DNA of 64,000 nt from contig WWBZ02000022.1 in the NCBI GenBank assembly GCA_011503125.2, forward strand, positions 3,286,001-3,350,000, written 5' to 3'. The stretch's first letter is position 1; each line of letters begins with the position of its first letter. This DNA is from Botryosphaeria dothidea. Taxonomy: Eukaryota > Ascomycota > Dothideomycetes > Botryosphaeriales > Botryosphaeriaceae. Below are positions 23,351 to 33,996 of the stretch, piece by piece. The translations under genes were made by a program, and so were the position numbers. The notes beneath the pieces are model-generated. The model was given only the letters and a program-made list of their open reading frames with translations. It was not told the DNA's origin and made no database searches.

Positions 23351-26300
23351 TTATGAGGCAGATGCGGCCGCGTGGTTCCACTCGTGTACGCTGCCGCGAA
23401 GCTCGAATGGTGTTGAAGGAGTTCTAGCTGCAATGGCAGGCTGAGTCTTGTCGAGCGGCGCGCCCCATGCACCGCCGCCAGGTCTGCATGACAGACGACA
23501 AAGGTCAGCTCAAAGTATGAACGACGTCACTGGATGAGGGACATCAACTTACGTGTGGATGACAATCCTCTCACCGGGCTGCACCTCCAACTCCATCTTG
23601 CCGCCAATATTGATGACCCTCTCCCTCACCACGCCCTCCCCATCGACCTCCCTCCTCACATACAGATTCAACCCCACCTCACCCGCACCCCCGCCCTCCA
23701 TCCCATACGGCCGATGCACCCGCCTCTCACTCAACATGCTCGCGCTCACCGCCATCCTGAACTCAATCTCCCGCACCACGCCATCGCCGCCGCACCACTG
23801 CCCCTTCCCGCCCGAACCCTTCCTGATCCCGAAGCGCCGAAGTACGATGGGATACCGCAGCTCGTACACCTCCGGATCCGTGATGCGCGTGTTCGTCATG
23901 TGCACATGCACGCCGCTCTCGCCATGCCACCCCGGCCCAGCACCGCTGCCTCCGCAAATCGTCTCGCCCACGCCAAAGCCGGCCACGGTGGCTCCCGTGC
24001 GCTCGTCGCGGCCGCCGGTGCCAAAGGACAGAATATTACAGCAGCCTTGACTCGCCGCTACCGCGCCGAAGGCGCCCAGCACGACGTCGGTGATGCGCTG
24101 CGAGGTGATGGGGTTGCCGGCGCAGACGGCGGCGGTGGGGGACGGGTTGAGCAGGGTGCCTGGGGGGATCAGGACGGTGATTGGGGCCAGGCAGCCTTGG
24201 TTGAGCGGGATGGAGACGCCGATGAGGCAGCGCAGGACGTAGATGATGGCGCTGTGGGCGATGGCGATGGGGGCGTTGAGGCTGTTGAAGGTCTCGCGGC
24301 CGGTGCCGGTGAAGTCGAAGAGCGCGGAGCCGGTGGTGGGATCGATGGTAACGGCGAGGCAGATGGGTGTGCCGTCGTCCATGTAGTCGGTGAAGGTGAG
24401 GGGCCCGGCGGAGGGCCCGCGGCGGGCGGCGACGGATTTGAGGTAGGCGCGGACGGCGGTTTCGGCGGTGGTGTTGATGGCGCGCATGTACTTGTGGACT
24501 TCAGCGAGGGTGTACTCAGAGACGAGGGCGGCGATCAGGGTGGCGCCCTTTTGGTTGGCGGAGATGGCGGCTTTGAGGTCCGAGACGTTGTCGTTATATG
24601 TGCGCGTCCCGCTACACTTAGGGTAGCTGGTTGGCTCGTCCATCAGGAACGAACGTACGCGGTCCTCTTCGAAGACACCGTTGCTGACGATCTTGAAGCC
24701 CATGGTTTGCGCGCCCTCCTCGAAGAGCACTTTGCTGTCGCTGGGCATGGAGCCCGGATGCGTGCCACCGATTTCTGCGTGATGGCCGCGAGATGCTACA
24801 TAGAAGATGACCTCTTTTCCAGCATTATTCCAAATTGGAGTGATAATGGTAATATCCGGTAAATGCGTTCCGCCAGCCATAGGATGGTTGCTGCATATGA
24901 CATCTCCAGGCTTGAGAGAAGGCCCAAGTTGCTCATGCTGATAGCGCACTGCATATTCCATAGACCCCAGATGTACTGGGACATGCGGGGCATTGGCGAC
25001 AAGCTTTCCTTCTGGAGAGAACAGCGCGCAAGAGAAGTCAAGACGCTCCTTGATGTTAGTCGATACGGACGTCTTTTGGAATGTCCGGCCCATCTGTTCT
25101 GCAATGCTCATGAAGCGGTGCCCAAAGATGGACAACCTTATAGGGTCAATGGTATTATCAGAATCATCCGAAGCTTTCTTTACTGTGGATGAAACATCGA
25201 GTATGACATGCTTGGAGAGTATTGTGGCCGTGGCAGAAGGCTCCACAACGATGGTCTGTGTTGCATCGATGATCATCGCCGGCCCCGGTACAAGAGTTCC
25301 GGTAGCAAGATTGTTCAGGAAATACACTGGAGTCTTGCAGTGGCACTTATCGGCAAAATATACCATCGTTTCATCGTCGCGCTTCTCCTGGCCGACATGC
25401 GCGGTTTTGATGGACTTGAGCTCTGCCTGCGGTGTCTCAGCAGGTAGGGACAGTGATTTCCCAATGCCGCGAACACGGATATCTTCGCAAAGGATAGCGC
25501 GGCCAGGAATGTTGAAACTGAACTCTCGTTTGTGTTGGGTGCGGAATTCGGATGCAAAGTCCCCAGAAGGAGGCTCGAGGATCATGAGCAAATTGTCCGT
25601 GCCTTGGTATCGCAGGTTGAGATACACCTCGAAACTGATGTATTCTGACGGAACCCCATCATCAATGAGTTCAGCTGTTACTTTCTGTTTATCTTATCAG
25701 CAGCTGCGACTATTGACTGAAACGATAAAGGGAAACGAGACATGCGAAAATGAAGTATTTCGTAAAGACAAGCGTGTGTGGGAGCCATGATATCTACGTT
25801 CAAGTGCTTGATGTAGTACTCTATGCCGGAAAAACTCCGTTGAGGTGCATGGAAAATATACATCCGGGGCCAACTTACCTTCTTCAAAGCTGCAATGCGG
25901 TCCTTGATCGTCTCCATTGCAGCCTCATCAAACACTCCCGATGATGGTTCTTGGGCTTCGTGAACAACGTCTGCCAGCGCCATCCCGTAAGCTGATAGGA
26001 TTGAAGAATAACGGTGAATTATCACCGTTTGGATATTCAAGGACGAGGCAATGGCACAGGCATGTTGACCACCAGCACCGCCAAAGCAAGCAAGATTGTG
26101 AGCCGAAGTATCGAATCCTCGAGCTTCTGTCAGCGCACGGATGGGCTTTGCCATAGACTCATTTGCAACATCAATGAAACCGAGTGCTATGTCTTCGGCC
26201 GACTTGTTCTGTCCGGTCTCAGCATTGATCTGCTGTGCCAGCTGGGCGAACTTCTTCCGGGTGATCTCAAGGTCCAAGGGCTCGTCTTCGTTCGGGCCGA

Positions 26301-27733
26301 AGATCTTGGGAAAGTACTCAGGGAGCAAACGTCCTAGGAAGAGGTTTGCATCAGTGACTGTGAGAGGTCCGCCCTTTCTGTAGCATGCAGGACCAGGGTG
26401 TGCGCCAGCGCTGTCCGGGCCGACAACGAAGAGTCCGTGGCGCCAGAAAAGAATGGAACCGCCTCCCGCAGCAACGGTATTGATATCCAGCTGCGGTGCC
26501 ATGATGGTCACACCAGCCGTCGTGTTTTCGAATACATGCTCCAGGTTGCCATCGTAGCGGGAAACGTCCGTGGAAGTGCCACCCATGTCGAAGCCAATCA
26601 CTGGCTTTGGATCACTGGGATCAAACGAAGTACGAGCGTGGCCGACGACACCGCCAGCGGGTCCCGAAAGGATAGCTCGAAGGCCAGAGAATTTCTCATA
26701 GCGGACCAGGCCGCCATCGCTTTGCATGAACTCACAACGGGAATTCGGAGACTGTAGACCGTCCGAGAATCCGCTCCGGAAGCCTTCCACATAGCGCTTG
26801 ATGACCGGAGTGAGGTAGGCGTCCGCGGTGCAAGATATTCCTCGAGAGGTCATCTTCTCAAGGTAAGCGAATGGAAATTTCCAACTTTTGGGAGAAGCTT
26901 GCCTTGATCATGGGTAATAATTGGCTGGAAAGTGAAATCTGAGAGAAGCCAATTTCGGCCGCAATTTTCTGGATGGCCAGCTCATGGTCCTGGAAGGTGT
27001 AGGAATGGGCGAGACAAACAGCAATGGAGCGGTATCCCTTATCATAGAGACTCTTCAAGTCCTCTCTGACTTGATTCTCGCCGAGCGTTTGAAGAATCCT
27101 GACGGCTTCACCACTCAGTCCTCTGACCAAATCCGGGTCGGCATCCACAGCGGCAGCAATTTTGGATTCATCTCTGAATGGATTTTGTTGATAGTCTTCA
27201 ATTGTAACACGCTCGTCGACCTCAATGACATGCTCGTAGAGGACATCAGGACGCACGATCTTGAGAGCGAAGAGATCAGGGCGAGATTGGTTGCCTATTC
27301 TCAACGAATCGGCGAAGCCTTTGGTGATGACAAGGGCCACTCTTTCGCCTTTCCTTTCCAACAAGGCATTTGTCGCAACAGTGGTGCCCATACGCACGGA
27401 GAAGTCGGAGAAGGCTGAGATGTCCAGCTTTTGGTTACGAGGATATGGTTTACCGGTGACTTTCTCAAGAATTCGACGGATGCCCTCTATGGGTGCATCT
27501 TCGTAGTTTTGAGGATCCTGAGACAAAAGCTTGACGACGATGTCATCTTCTCGGCCTTGGACGATGCCCAAGCAATCGGTGAAGGTGCCTCCCCTGTCTT
27601 TTCGGGAATAAGCTTTGATTCTCAATCCGATGCGTTGGCCTCAAGGGCATCGAAATGGCAGGGTGAGGTACGCACCGATGGCAATCCTGATCTTCAGGCC
27701 ATCTACTTCCAGATCTGTTTTGTGCGGAGACAT
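23351..27733 (-). CDS. 5-oxoprolinase / hydantoinase A-B fusion protein
   Basis: Five exons, in coding order 27676-27733, 26903-27597, 25879-26853, 23553-25684, 23351-23483, sum to 3993 nt, 1330 aa, the size of eukaryotic ATP-dependent 5-oxoprolinase (yeast OXP1, 1286 aa). The enzyme opens 5-oxo-L-proline to glutamate using ATP; relatives act on hydantoins. Seen: the nucleotide-binding start [11 protein letters not shown] completed by a 58-nt first exon; [16 protein letters not shown]; the second phosphate motif [30 protein letters not shown]; then the HyuB half from about residue 780 ([49 protein letters not shown]) and the C-terminal TPGGGAWG that only appears after splicing exon 5. Intron 2 (26854-26902) uses a GC donor (AAG|GCAAGC). 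It is divergent from the MFS transporter at 28438, suggesting joint substrate use. Oxoproline versus hydantoin cannot be settled from sequence. Confidence 0.93.
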
Positions 27734-28437
27734 CTCAGAGCAAAATGCAGTCCAGGTAAAGGATGGAGGAGAGACCTTTCAGCCACACTTCGTGTTTTGC
27801 GGCTGACGGCATATATGGGCGAGGGCATTTCCGAGCAGTCTTCGGCATAAGCAGCAGCAGGAGTGGAGGCATGGTGTATCTGCTTGCCGCATTGGTTGGC
27901 GGCGTTATCGATAGGCAGGCGGAGAGGGGTCTTTGGCTGGATGTGGCAGCGGGCAGCTGCTTTGCGGAAGGGGCGGCCGATCCGAAAGTGGTGGCCGCTC
28001 CCCCCACCCCAGCCTCGACCAACCATCTCCATCAAAGCCCCCTCGCTCGCCGTCGATAACCTCTCTTGTCGCAACGCTTAGCCGTCGGCACCATGCACCC
28101 CGAAGCCGATCGGAACAACCTGAGAGGCCCGTCCATACCGCTGCTCCGTCATCGCGACGACCTTCCAGCGCTCGCTGTACCTACTGCGGATGACGGCACT
28201 TGTTTCGCAGGCTCCGCACCTGCAATCATGGGGGCGATCATCTATCAGCTGCACGGAGGGAAGCTCCCTTCCTTGACAGCACTTTGTCCCTATCAGCGCT
28301 CCAGATCTGGCTCGATATCAGACATGTTCTCTTTGTATTTTTATCGACCGTCGCTGCCACTCCATCATTAGGCGTCTTCTCTCTTGTGCTGTGCTCACTT
28401 GATTATCTTGTTCGGCCCGAGACCCCTATGCAGGATC
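27734..28437. promoter_or_regulatory. Shared divergent promoter with GATA-type sites
   Basis: 704-bp region between the start codons of the oxoprolinase (-) and the MFS transporter (+). It holds six HGATAR matches on either strand: 27905-27910, 27909-27914 (overlapping), 28054-28059, 28242-28247, 28290-28295 and 28403-28408. About two are expected by chance in this length. HGATAR is the site of AreA/Nit2-type nitrogen regulators. Regulation by nitrogen is inference. Confidence 0.35.
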
Positions 28438-30120
28438 ATGTCTGCAGAAAAAAAGCCCTTTGATGCTTCGGTCCCCGAAAATGACTTGGCAAACGGCAGC
28501 GCCGAAGAAATCAGTGGTGTCGTAAGAGACATTGATGTTGCTGCGCGTTTCCTTTCAACCCTCGACGATACCGTGGTAGAAACTCCTATCACTCCTCAAG
28601 AGGCCCGTAAGGTCCTCTGGAAGATCGACCTCACCATTCTCCCTCTGATATGGATTTCCACCATCATCGCTGCTGTTGACAAGGTCGTCATCTCCAATGC
28701 TGCAATTTATGGCATGAAGGCCGACACCCATCTTGTCGGAGACCAATACGCTTGGGTCGGAAGGTGCGACGAACGCTCAGCCAACTCCTGACCTTTTCTC
28801 AGTTGCTGACTGCCCTCTCGCAGCATTTTCTATTTCGGATATCTTTTGTTCGAATACCCAACCTCCTTCCTCATTCAGCGCTTCCCGGTAGCAAAGTTCT
28901 TCTCCGTAACCGTCCTGGTATGGGCAATCATGATGTGCTGTACCGCTGCGACCCACAATTTCGCTGGCCTTGCAACTGTCCGGTTTATCATGGGAATGGC
29001 CGAGGCCTGCCTTTTCCCGGTGTGCAACATCATCACGGTTATGTGGTGGAAGAACTCAGAACAACCTATCCGTGCTGCCTGGTGAGCATACTCACAGCTC
29101 AAAGTCCCATGTTCTTGCTGACTGGATCCAGTTGGATGTCTCAGTTCTCATCCATATTCACCGGAATAGTCAGCTACGGGATCGGGAATGCCAACACATC
29201 CCTCGCAAGTTGGAGATTGCTCTTCTTGGTTCTCGGAGCCTTCTCTCTTATTTGGGCCGTGATTGTCTTCTTGTTTCTCCCAGACTCGCCAATGCAATGC
29301 CGCTATATGAATGACCGCGAGAAGTTCATATGCCTGCAGCGTGTGAAAGACAACAACACAGGCATAGAGGACAAAAAGACCAAATGGTATCAAGTCCGGG
29401 AGTGTGTGTGTGATCCAAAGACTTGGCTACTCTTTATCTTTTCCATTGCCCAAAACATACCAAATGGCGGCGTAAGTGTCTCCAAGCTCTCGATCTTGGG
29501 CCCTTTCTGACCTCAGCCAGCTTATCACTTTTTCTGCCATTATCGTCTCCGGCCTTGGCTACTCTACTCTCATCACAACCGTACTCGGCATTCCAACCGG
29601 TGTCATTGCCACAGCATGGTCATGGGTCATGGCCTATCCCGCTGGCCGCTTCAAGAATGCTCGCTGTATAATTGCAGCGTCTTGCAACCTCGTCACCATC
29701 GTTTGTGCTGTGCTCATGTGGAAGCTACCGAGAAGCAACAAAACCGGCCTCCTGGCAGCTTACTACGTCTTTTACACCTATTGGGGCCCTTATGTTATCG
29801 GTTCATCCCTGCCTATGGCGAATACTTCTGGCCACTCCAAGAAGGTCACCATGAATGCCATCTATTTCATTGCCTATTGTACTGGCAATATCATCGGGCC
29901 GCAGGTATTCCGTGCCGATGATGCGCCGAACTATACTCACGGATACATTGGCCTCCTCGCATGTTTGATAGTGTCAATGGCTGCTATTCTTGCATACGGA
30001 GCCATGTGTGCCATTGAAAACAAGAGAAGAGACAATACTGCTGGTGTAGCGGGTGAGACTGTTGAAGCCTTTTCGGATAAGACAGATAAAGAGAAGAGAG
30101 ATTTCAGGTACACATATTAA
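28438..30120 (+). CDS. MFS transporter, allantoate permease (Dal5/ACS) family
   Basis: Four exons (28438-28763, 28824-29081, 29132-29471, 29521-30120) sum to 1524 nt, 507 aa. Residues 1-55 are polar and cytosolic; twelve membrane segments follow with the anion:cation symporter features: WKIDLTILPLIWISTIIAAVDK at segment 1, YFGYLLFEYPTSFLIQRF at segment 2, and VRFIMGMAEACLFPV in segments 4-5. The central loop carries DREKFICLQRVKDNNTG. The C-terminus is charged. Fungal members import allantoate, ureidosuccinate, nicotinate, dipeptides or related anions; the exact substrate is not readable. The divergent oxoprolinase neighbour makes 5-oxoproline, hydantoin derivatives or allantoate plausible. 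Start ATG 28438 chosen because the upstream in-frame extension has no conserved character. Confidence 0.88.
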
Positions 30121-30189
30121 AGGGGAATATTTCGAAATTGAAGCGGAAAGTATGGCATCTACATGTTACAATGAGAGTATTGATTCAAT

Positions 30190-32294
30190 CTATGCCGGTG
30201 GCGAGACTGACCTCCAAGATACTGGAGAACGTGATCTCGGCGGATTATTTGCCACGGAGACGTCAGGATTCGGCACCAGCGGCGAACTTTGCTGTGCACT
30301 GCTCTCATCCAACCCAGACTCCGACCGCTCAGACACTTCGCCTCCCTTCTCCCCAGCAGCCGCCCCCACAAACTTCAACCCCGAGTCCTCATAGCACAGC
30401 CGCACCCGCGTGCTCCGCGCCATGTCCTGCATCTCCCGCCCAGACACGGCAGGGGCAGACGCGTTTGTATCCGCCCGGACGGGCCCGCCGCGGAACCTCT
30501 CCAGCGTGTCCCCGTCCAAGCCGTGGAAGAAGGGCACCAGCACCGACGACTTCCACGTCCCCTGCTGCCACCACAGGCGGCCCTCGCTCCGGAACGCCGA
30601 CCTCAGCAAAAGGGCGGCCAGAAAGCCGACCGCCAGCACCCACAGCGCGGTCGGCAGCGCGAACCACGCCCACCGCACCCGGATGCACGTCCGCGACACC
30701 AGCGGCGTCCCCTGCGCGTACCCGCCGCTCGCGGTTTCGCCGCGCGTCCGCACGTTCGCGGTCATGGACGTCGCGAGGCCGTCCATGAAGGCGTCGACGG
30801 TGGCGAGCGACGCGGAGCCGTTGCGGTACAGGTTCTCGAGCCACAGCTCGCCGACGAGGGCCGAGGGGCTGGCGTAGAATTGAACGTTGCTGCCTTCGAA
30901 CATGTCGTACAGGAAGTCGCCGAGGGGGAGCGCGGCGGTGTAGTTGAAGACCCAGACGCAGGCGTCCGGGTAGTACGTGACGCCGCCGGCGGCCTGCGCC
31001 TCGCCGCCGTGGTAGACGGTCCCGTTTTCGGTGATGCCGACGGTGTTGGTGCTGGTTGGGGCGGTGGAGGCGTTGCAGTCGCGCCAGGCGCCGTCGACGA
31101 GGGTGCGGTTGGCCGCGAGGATCCACCACCAGCCGTTGTCGATGACGTAGGGGAGGGGAGTCGAGGAGACGAGGGATTCGGCGTAGACGTTCTCGGTCAC
31201 GTTGGCGCCGTAGGTCTGGAGGCAGGGGCGCAGCGAGCAGCGGACTGCGAACGGGTCTTCGGGCCAGCACCCGCCGTCTGAGCTCAGAGAGTCGGTCGCG
31301 GTGCAGTTATCCGGGTAGTTGAGCATCAGGGCTTCGAAGGTGTAGATGGCGTTGTTGGTGGACGCTTTGCCGGCAGTGGATGCGAGGACTTGTTGGCCTA
31401 CCCACGGGCCCGAGTCGAGGGTGTAGTTTACGGGCGTGGTGGTGTCGTTGACGGTGACGGTGGAGGAGATGTCGCTGCACGAGCGGCAGATGGCCAGCGT
31501 CGAGAACGTCGCGCCGTCGTCCGTCGCGGGGAAGGTGCAGTTGCCGGTTGGGCAGTCGACTGATATGCTGGCGGACGAGTTTGCGGGCGGGCTGAGCAGG
31601 CCCATGTAGATGGCCACCTGCGTCGGCCCGTCGAGGGTGGCCGAGCGGGCGCCCGTGTGCATCCCGCCGACTGAGTAGCGGTTCGTCTTGGGGATGCGCG
31701 CGGTGCTGCCGGTGTCGGTCTGCAGGCAGTCGTAGTACTGGATGACTTGTTGCGAGAAGGGGTCCACAGCGAGCGCGGCTATTGTGATGAAGGCGCCCAG
31801 GCTGGCGAGGTAGCTTTGGTCTGTCAGCTTGGTTCTCACGAGGTAGTGGCGCGAGTAGGGCATACTGTTTGCGGGGGTGGAAGAGCAGGAGTATGGAGCC
31901 CCAAGGGCCTCTGCTTGCAGTGTCGAAGCGGTCGAGGTCGATGAGTGGTCGGGGCTCGTTGAACCAGTACCATTTCAGCTGGCTTATACCTTTTTGGGAA
32001 TGTGAGCACATGTGTCAAAAAGGTTTTCGAACGGCCTTAAATACCTTCAGCAATGGGCATAATCAAAGAGGCCTTGAAGACTGCCGTGAATATAGAGATC
32101 ATGGAGTTGATGCTGATCGGATGCGGCCAGTTCGGGAGCGTTCGGCCGTTATAGGCACCAACGGTGGCTATGGTAGCAGCCAGGGCTGCCAGTGCCACTA
32201 TGCAGCTGATAATCTCCAAAGACCATGACCGCGGGAGGCGAGTTCGGGACTTGGCCGGCACGCCCTCGACGGTCGTCTGGTATGGTTCCTTCAT
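30190..32294 (-). CDS. DUF3176 family membrane protein
   Basis: Three exons in coding order 32045-32294, 31866-31989, 30190-31813 sum to 1998 nt, 665 aa. Splicing restores the family N-terminus: SWSLEIISCIVALAALAATI (segment 1), LPNWPHPISINSMISIFTAVFKASL (segment 2), QLKWYWF, DRFDTASRGPWGS, then YLASLGAFITIAALAVDPFSQQ (segment 3). A large extracytoplasmic domain follows, with many Asn-X-Ser/Thr sites and Cys pairs (CPTGNCTF, CRSC, CSLRPCLQTYG), and a last segment WAWFALPTALWVLAVGFLAALLL near residue 520 before a cytosolic tail. Intron 31814-31865 begins with GTATGC and removes an ATG that would otherwise look like a start. The N-terminal start is uncertain: the frame stays open to 32708. No function is known for the family. 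Confidence 0.85.
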
Positions 32295-33033
32295 ATTCCT
32301 GGTGGTCGCGAAGTCGACTGACCGCTTATTGCAGCGGTAGTAGCAAGTGCCGTTACTTATATGATCCGCAAAGCCCTGATATGGGGGCCGTTGCATTGAC
32401 CGCTGCCTGGCTTGCACATCCTTGCGACTTCGAGGTTTTTCAGCCCCCACCACATGGCTTTTTTGTGGACCGTCTGCTGCGTAACGTGGAAATCTATTCT
32501 GGTCGATGCAGGTCTTTGCAGACCGGCGATGTCCTTGAGGTCGACGGAATTGGAGACGCAGAAGGAAGTGGCCCTGCAATGTGGCCGATTTCGGAGACGG
32601 ATTTGGTGAAGGATTCACTCGCAGGACATCTGGAGAGCTTGTGCAACGCGGTCCGACAAGACCAGCGCGATGAGCTGCATTATGGCCAGTGACTTCTTGA
32701 ACGAGCAATCTGCCTCAAACGAGAGAAGTAAGTTTGTCTTCCAATCGACCCAGTCCGGGTTTCACGAACGCAGACCTGTACGTCACGCACTCGCCGGCCT
32801 TTCCGAAACGGAAAGTAGCGGCTTGGGCCATGGGCACCCTTAACGGCGATGATCTCTGAGTGCTGAGGCTACCTTGCGGTTAATTCTCACTTTTTACGCA
32901 GGTTATATCTGCCTCCCCTCGTTTTCCGAAAGTTTGCTCTCTGTGCCATAAGGAGGAAAAGAAATCTCAGAATGACATATCGGCTTCTCAAATTCTGCAA
33001 TGCTTATCTGCCTTCTCTCAGCTTTATGCAAGT
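32295..33033. other. Intergenic region, possible N-terminal extension of the DUF3176 gene
   Basis: The minus frame of the DUF3176 first exon stays open to 32708 but shows no conserved features there; another in-frame ATG lies at 32396. The rest (32709-33033) is AT-rich and looks like promoter and the 3' flank of the reductase gene. Confidence 0.4.
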
Positions 33034-33996
33034 CTATTCAGACCTGGGAAACACGTCCTTGTACTTCAAAAGAGCTTCCTTGAACGGGAGAGGCTTCCGA
33101 CCCGTCAACTTCTCAACTGAATCTGTAACCTCGCTCATATGCCCCCAAGCCACCATCTGGCCACAGCAAAGCAGGTCATACATGCAAAGCTTGCACGGCA
33201 GCTTGGAGAAGTCCCCGTTCACATCGTACGGCAAACCGCGCTCCTTCCACCACTGCTCCAGCTCCTCGTCCGACACCTCCACAAACTCGCCCTTGTACCC
33301 GCTCTGCTCCGCCATCCACTCAAACACCTCCTTATAAGTCGCCGGCTCCGGCCCCGTCACCGCATACACCGTATCCAACTCGCCCTTCCCCATCAACAGC
33401 GCGCCCAACACCCTCCCGCAGTCCTCACGCGCAACGAACGCCCCCTTGGCGCCCGCGCTGTTGCAGAGCCACCGGTCCCCGCAGAAACCGAACGACTGCG
33501 CGAAGAACTGCGGGATGTTATCCATGTACAGATAGTTCCGCTGGATATTGTACCGCAGCCCGCTCTCCTTGATCAGGCGCTCCGTGTACGCGTGGTCGCG
33601 CGGCAGGAACGGCATGTCTTCGTCCCTCGCGACCTTGTCCCGCAGATCGGCGCCCACGAAGCTGGTGTAGCAAATGCGCTCGACGCCGGCTGCTTTGGCC
33701 GCCTTGATGACGTTGGCGTGCTGGGTCCGGCGGCCCTGGCCGATCAGCCAGGTCGAGATGAAGGAGACGGCTGCGGCGCCGGCGAAGACGCGTTTGAGGC
33801 CCTCGGGGTCGTCGTAGGAGAGGGGGACGAGCTTGGCGCCCTTGGCCGCCCATTCGCGGACGAGCTCTTTGTCGATGGTGTCGGGCTTGTGGCTGGTGAA
33901 GACGAGCTCGTCGTTCGGGCCGGCGAGGGTGAGGGCGTAGCTGGCGGCCACGCTGCCGAGGTTGCCGTCGTAGCCTGTGAGGACGTATTTGGGCAT
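33034..33996 (-). CDS. NmrA-like NAD(P)-binding reductase
   Basis: Single-exon 320-aa protein, ATG at 33996. It opens with the Rossmann dinucleotide motif MPKYVLTGYDGNLGS (an atypical-SDR G-x-x-G-x-x-G variant), followed by AAAVSFIST, ANVIKAAKAAGVERICYTSFVG and a substrate side containing AYTERLIKESGLRYNIQRNYLYMDNIPQF. That is the NmrA/QorB-type arrangement of atypical short-chain dehydrogenases, which either reduce quinones and related compounds or act as redox sensors. No catalytic Tyr-x-x-x-Lys is obvious. Length is typical. Neighbours (DUF3176, transporter, degraded hydroxylase) suggest an accessory, possibly detoxifying, role, but this is inference. Confidence 0.85.
   Translation of the reverse strand: MPKYVLTGYDGNLGSVAASYALTLAGPNDELVFTSHKPDTIDKELVREWAAKGAKLVPLSYDDPEGLKRVFAGAAAVSFISTWLIGQGRRTQHANVIKAAKAAGVERICYTSFVGADLRDKVARDEDMPFLPRDHAYTERLIKESGLRYNIQRNYLYMDNIPQFFAQSFGFCGDRWLCNSAGAKGAFVAREDCGRVLGALLMGKGELDTVYAVTGPEPATYKEVFEWMAEQSGYKGEFVEVSDEELEQWWKERGLPYDVNGDFSKLPCKLCMYDLLCCGQMVAWGHMSEVTDSVEKLTGRKPLPFKEALLKYKDVFPRSE

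Noticed and set aside
23534..24862. 442-codon plus-strand ORF
   Set aside because: Exact antisense of the HyuB half of the oxoprolinase; composition is a codon shadow with no domain.
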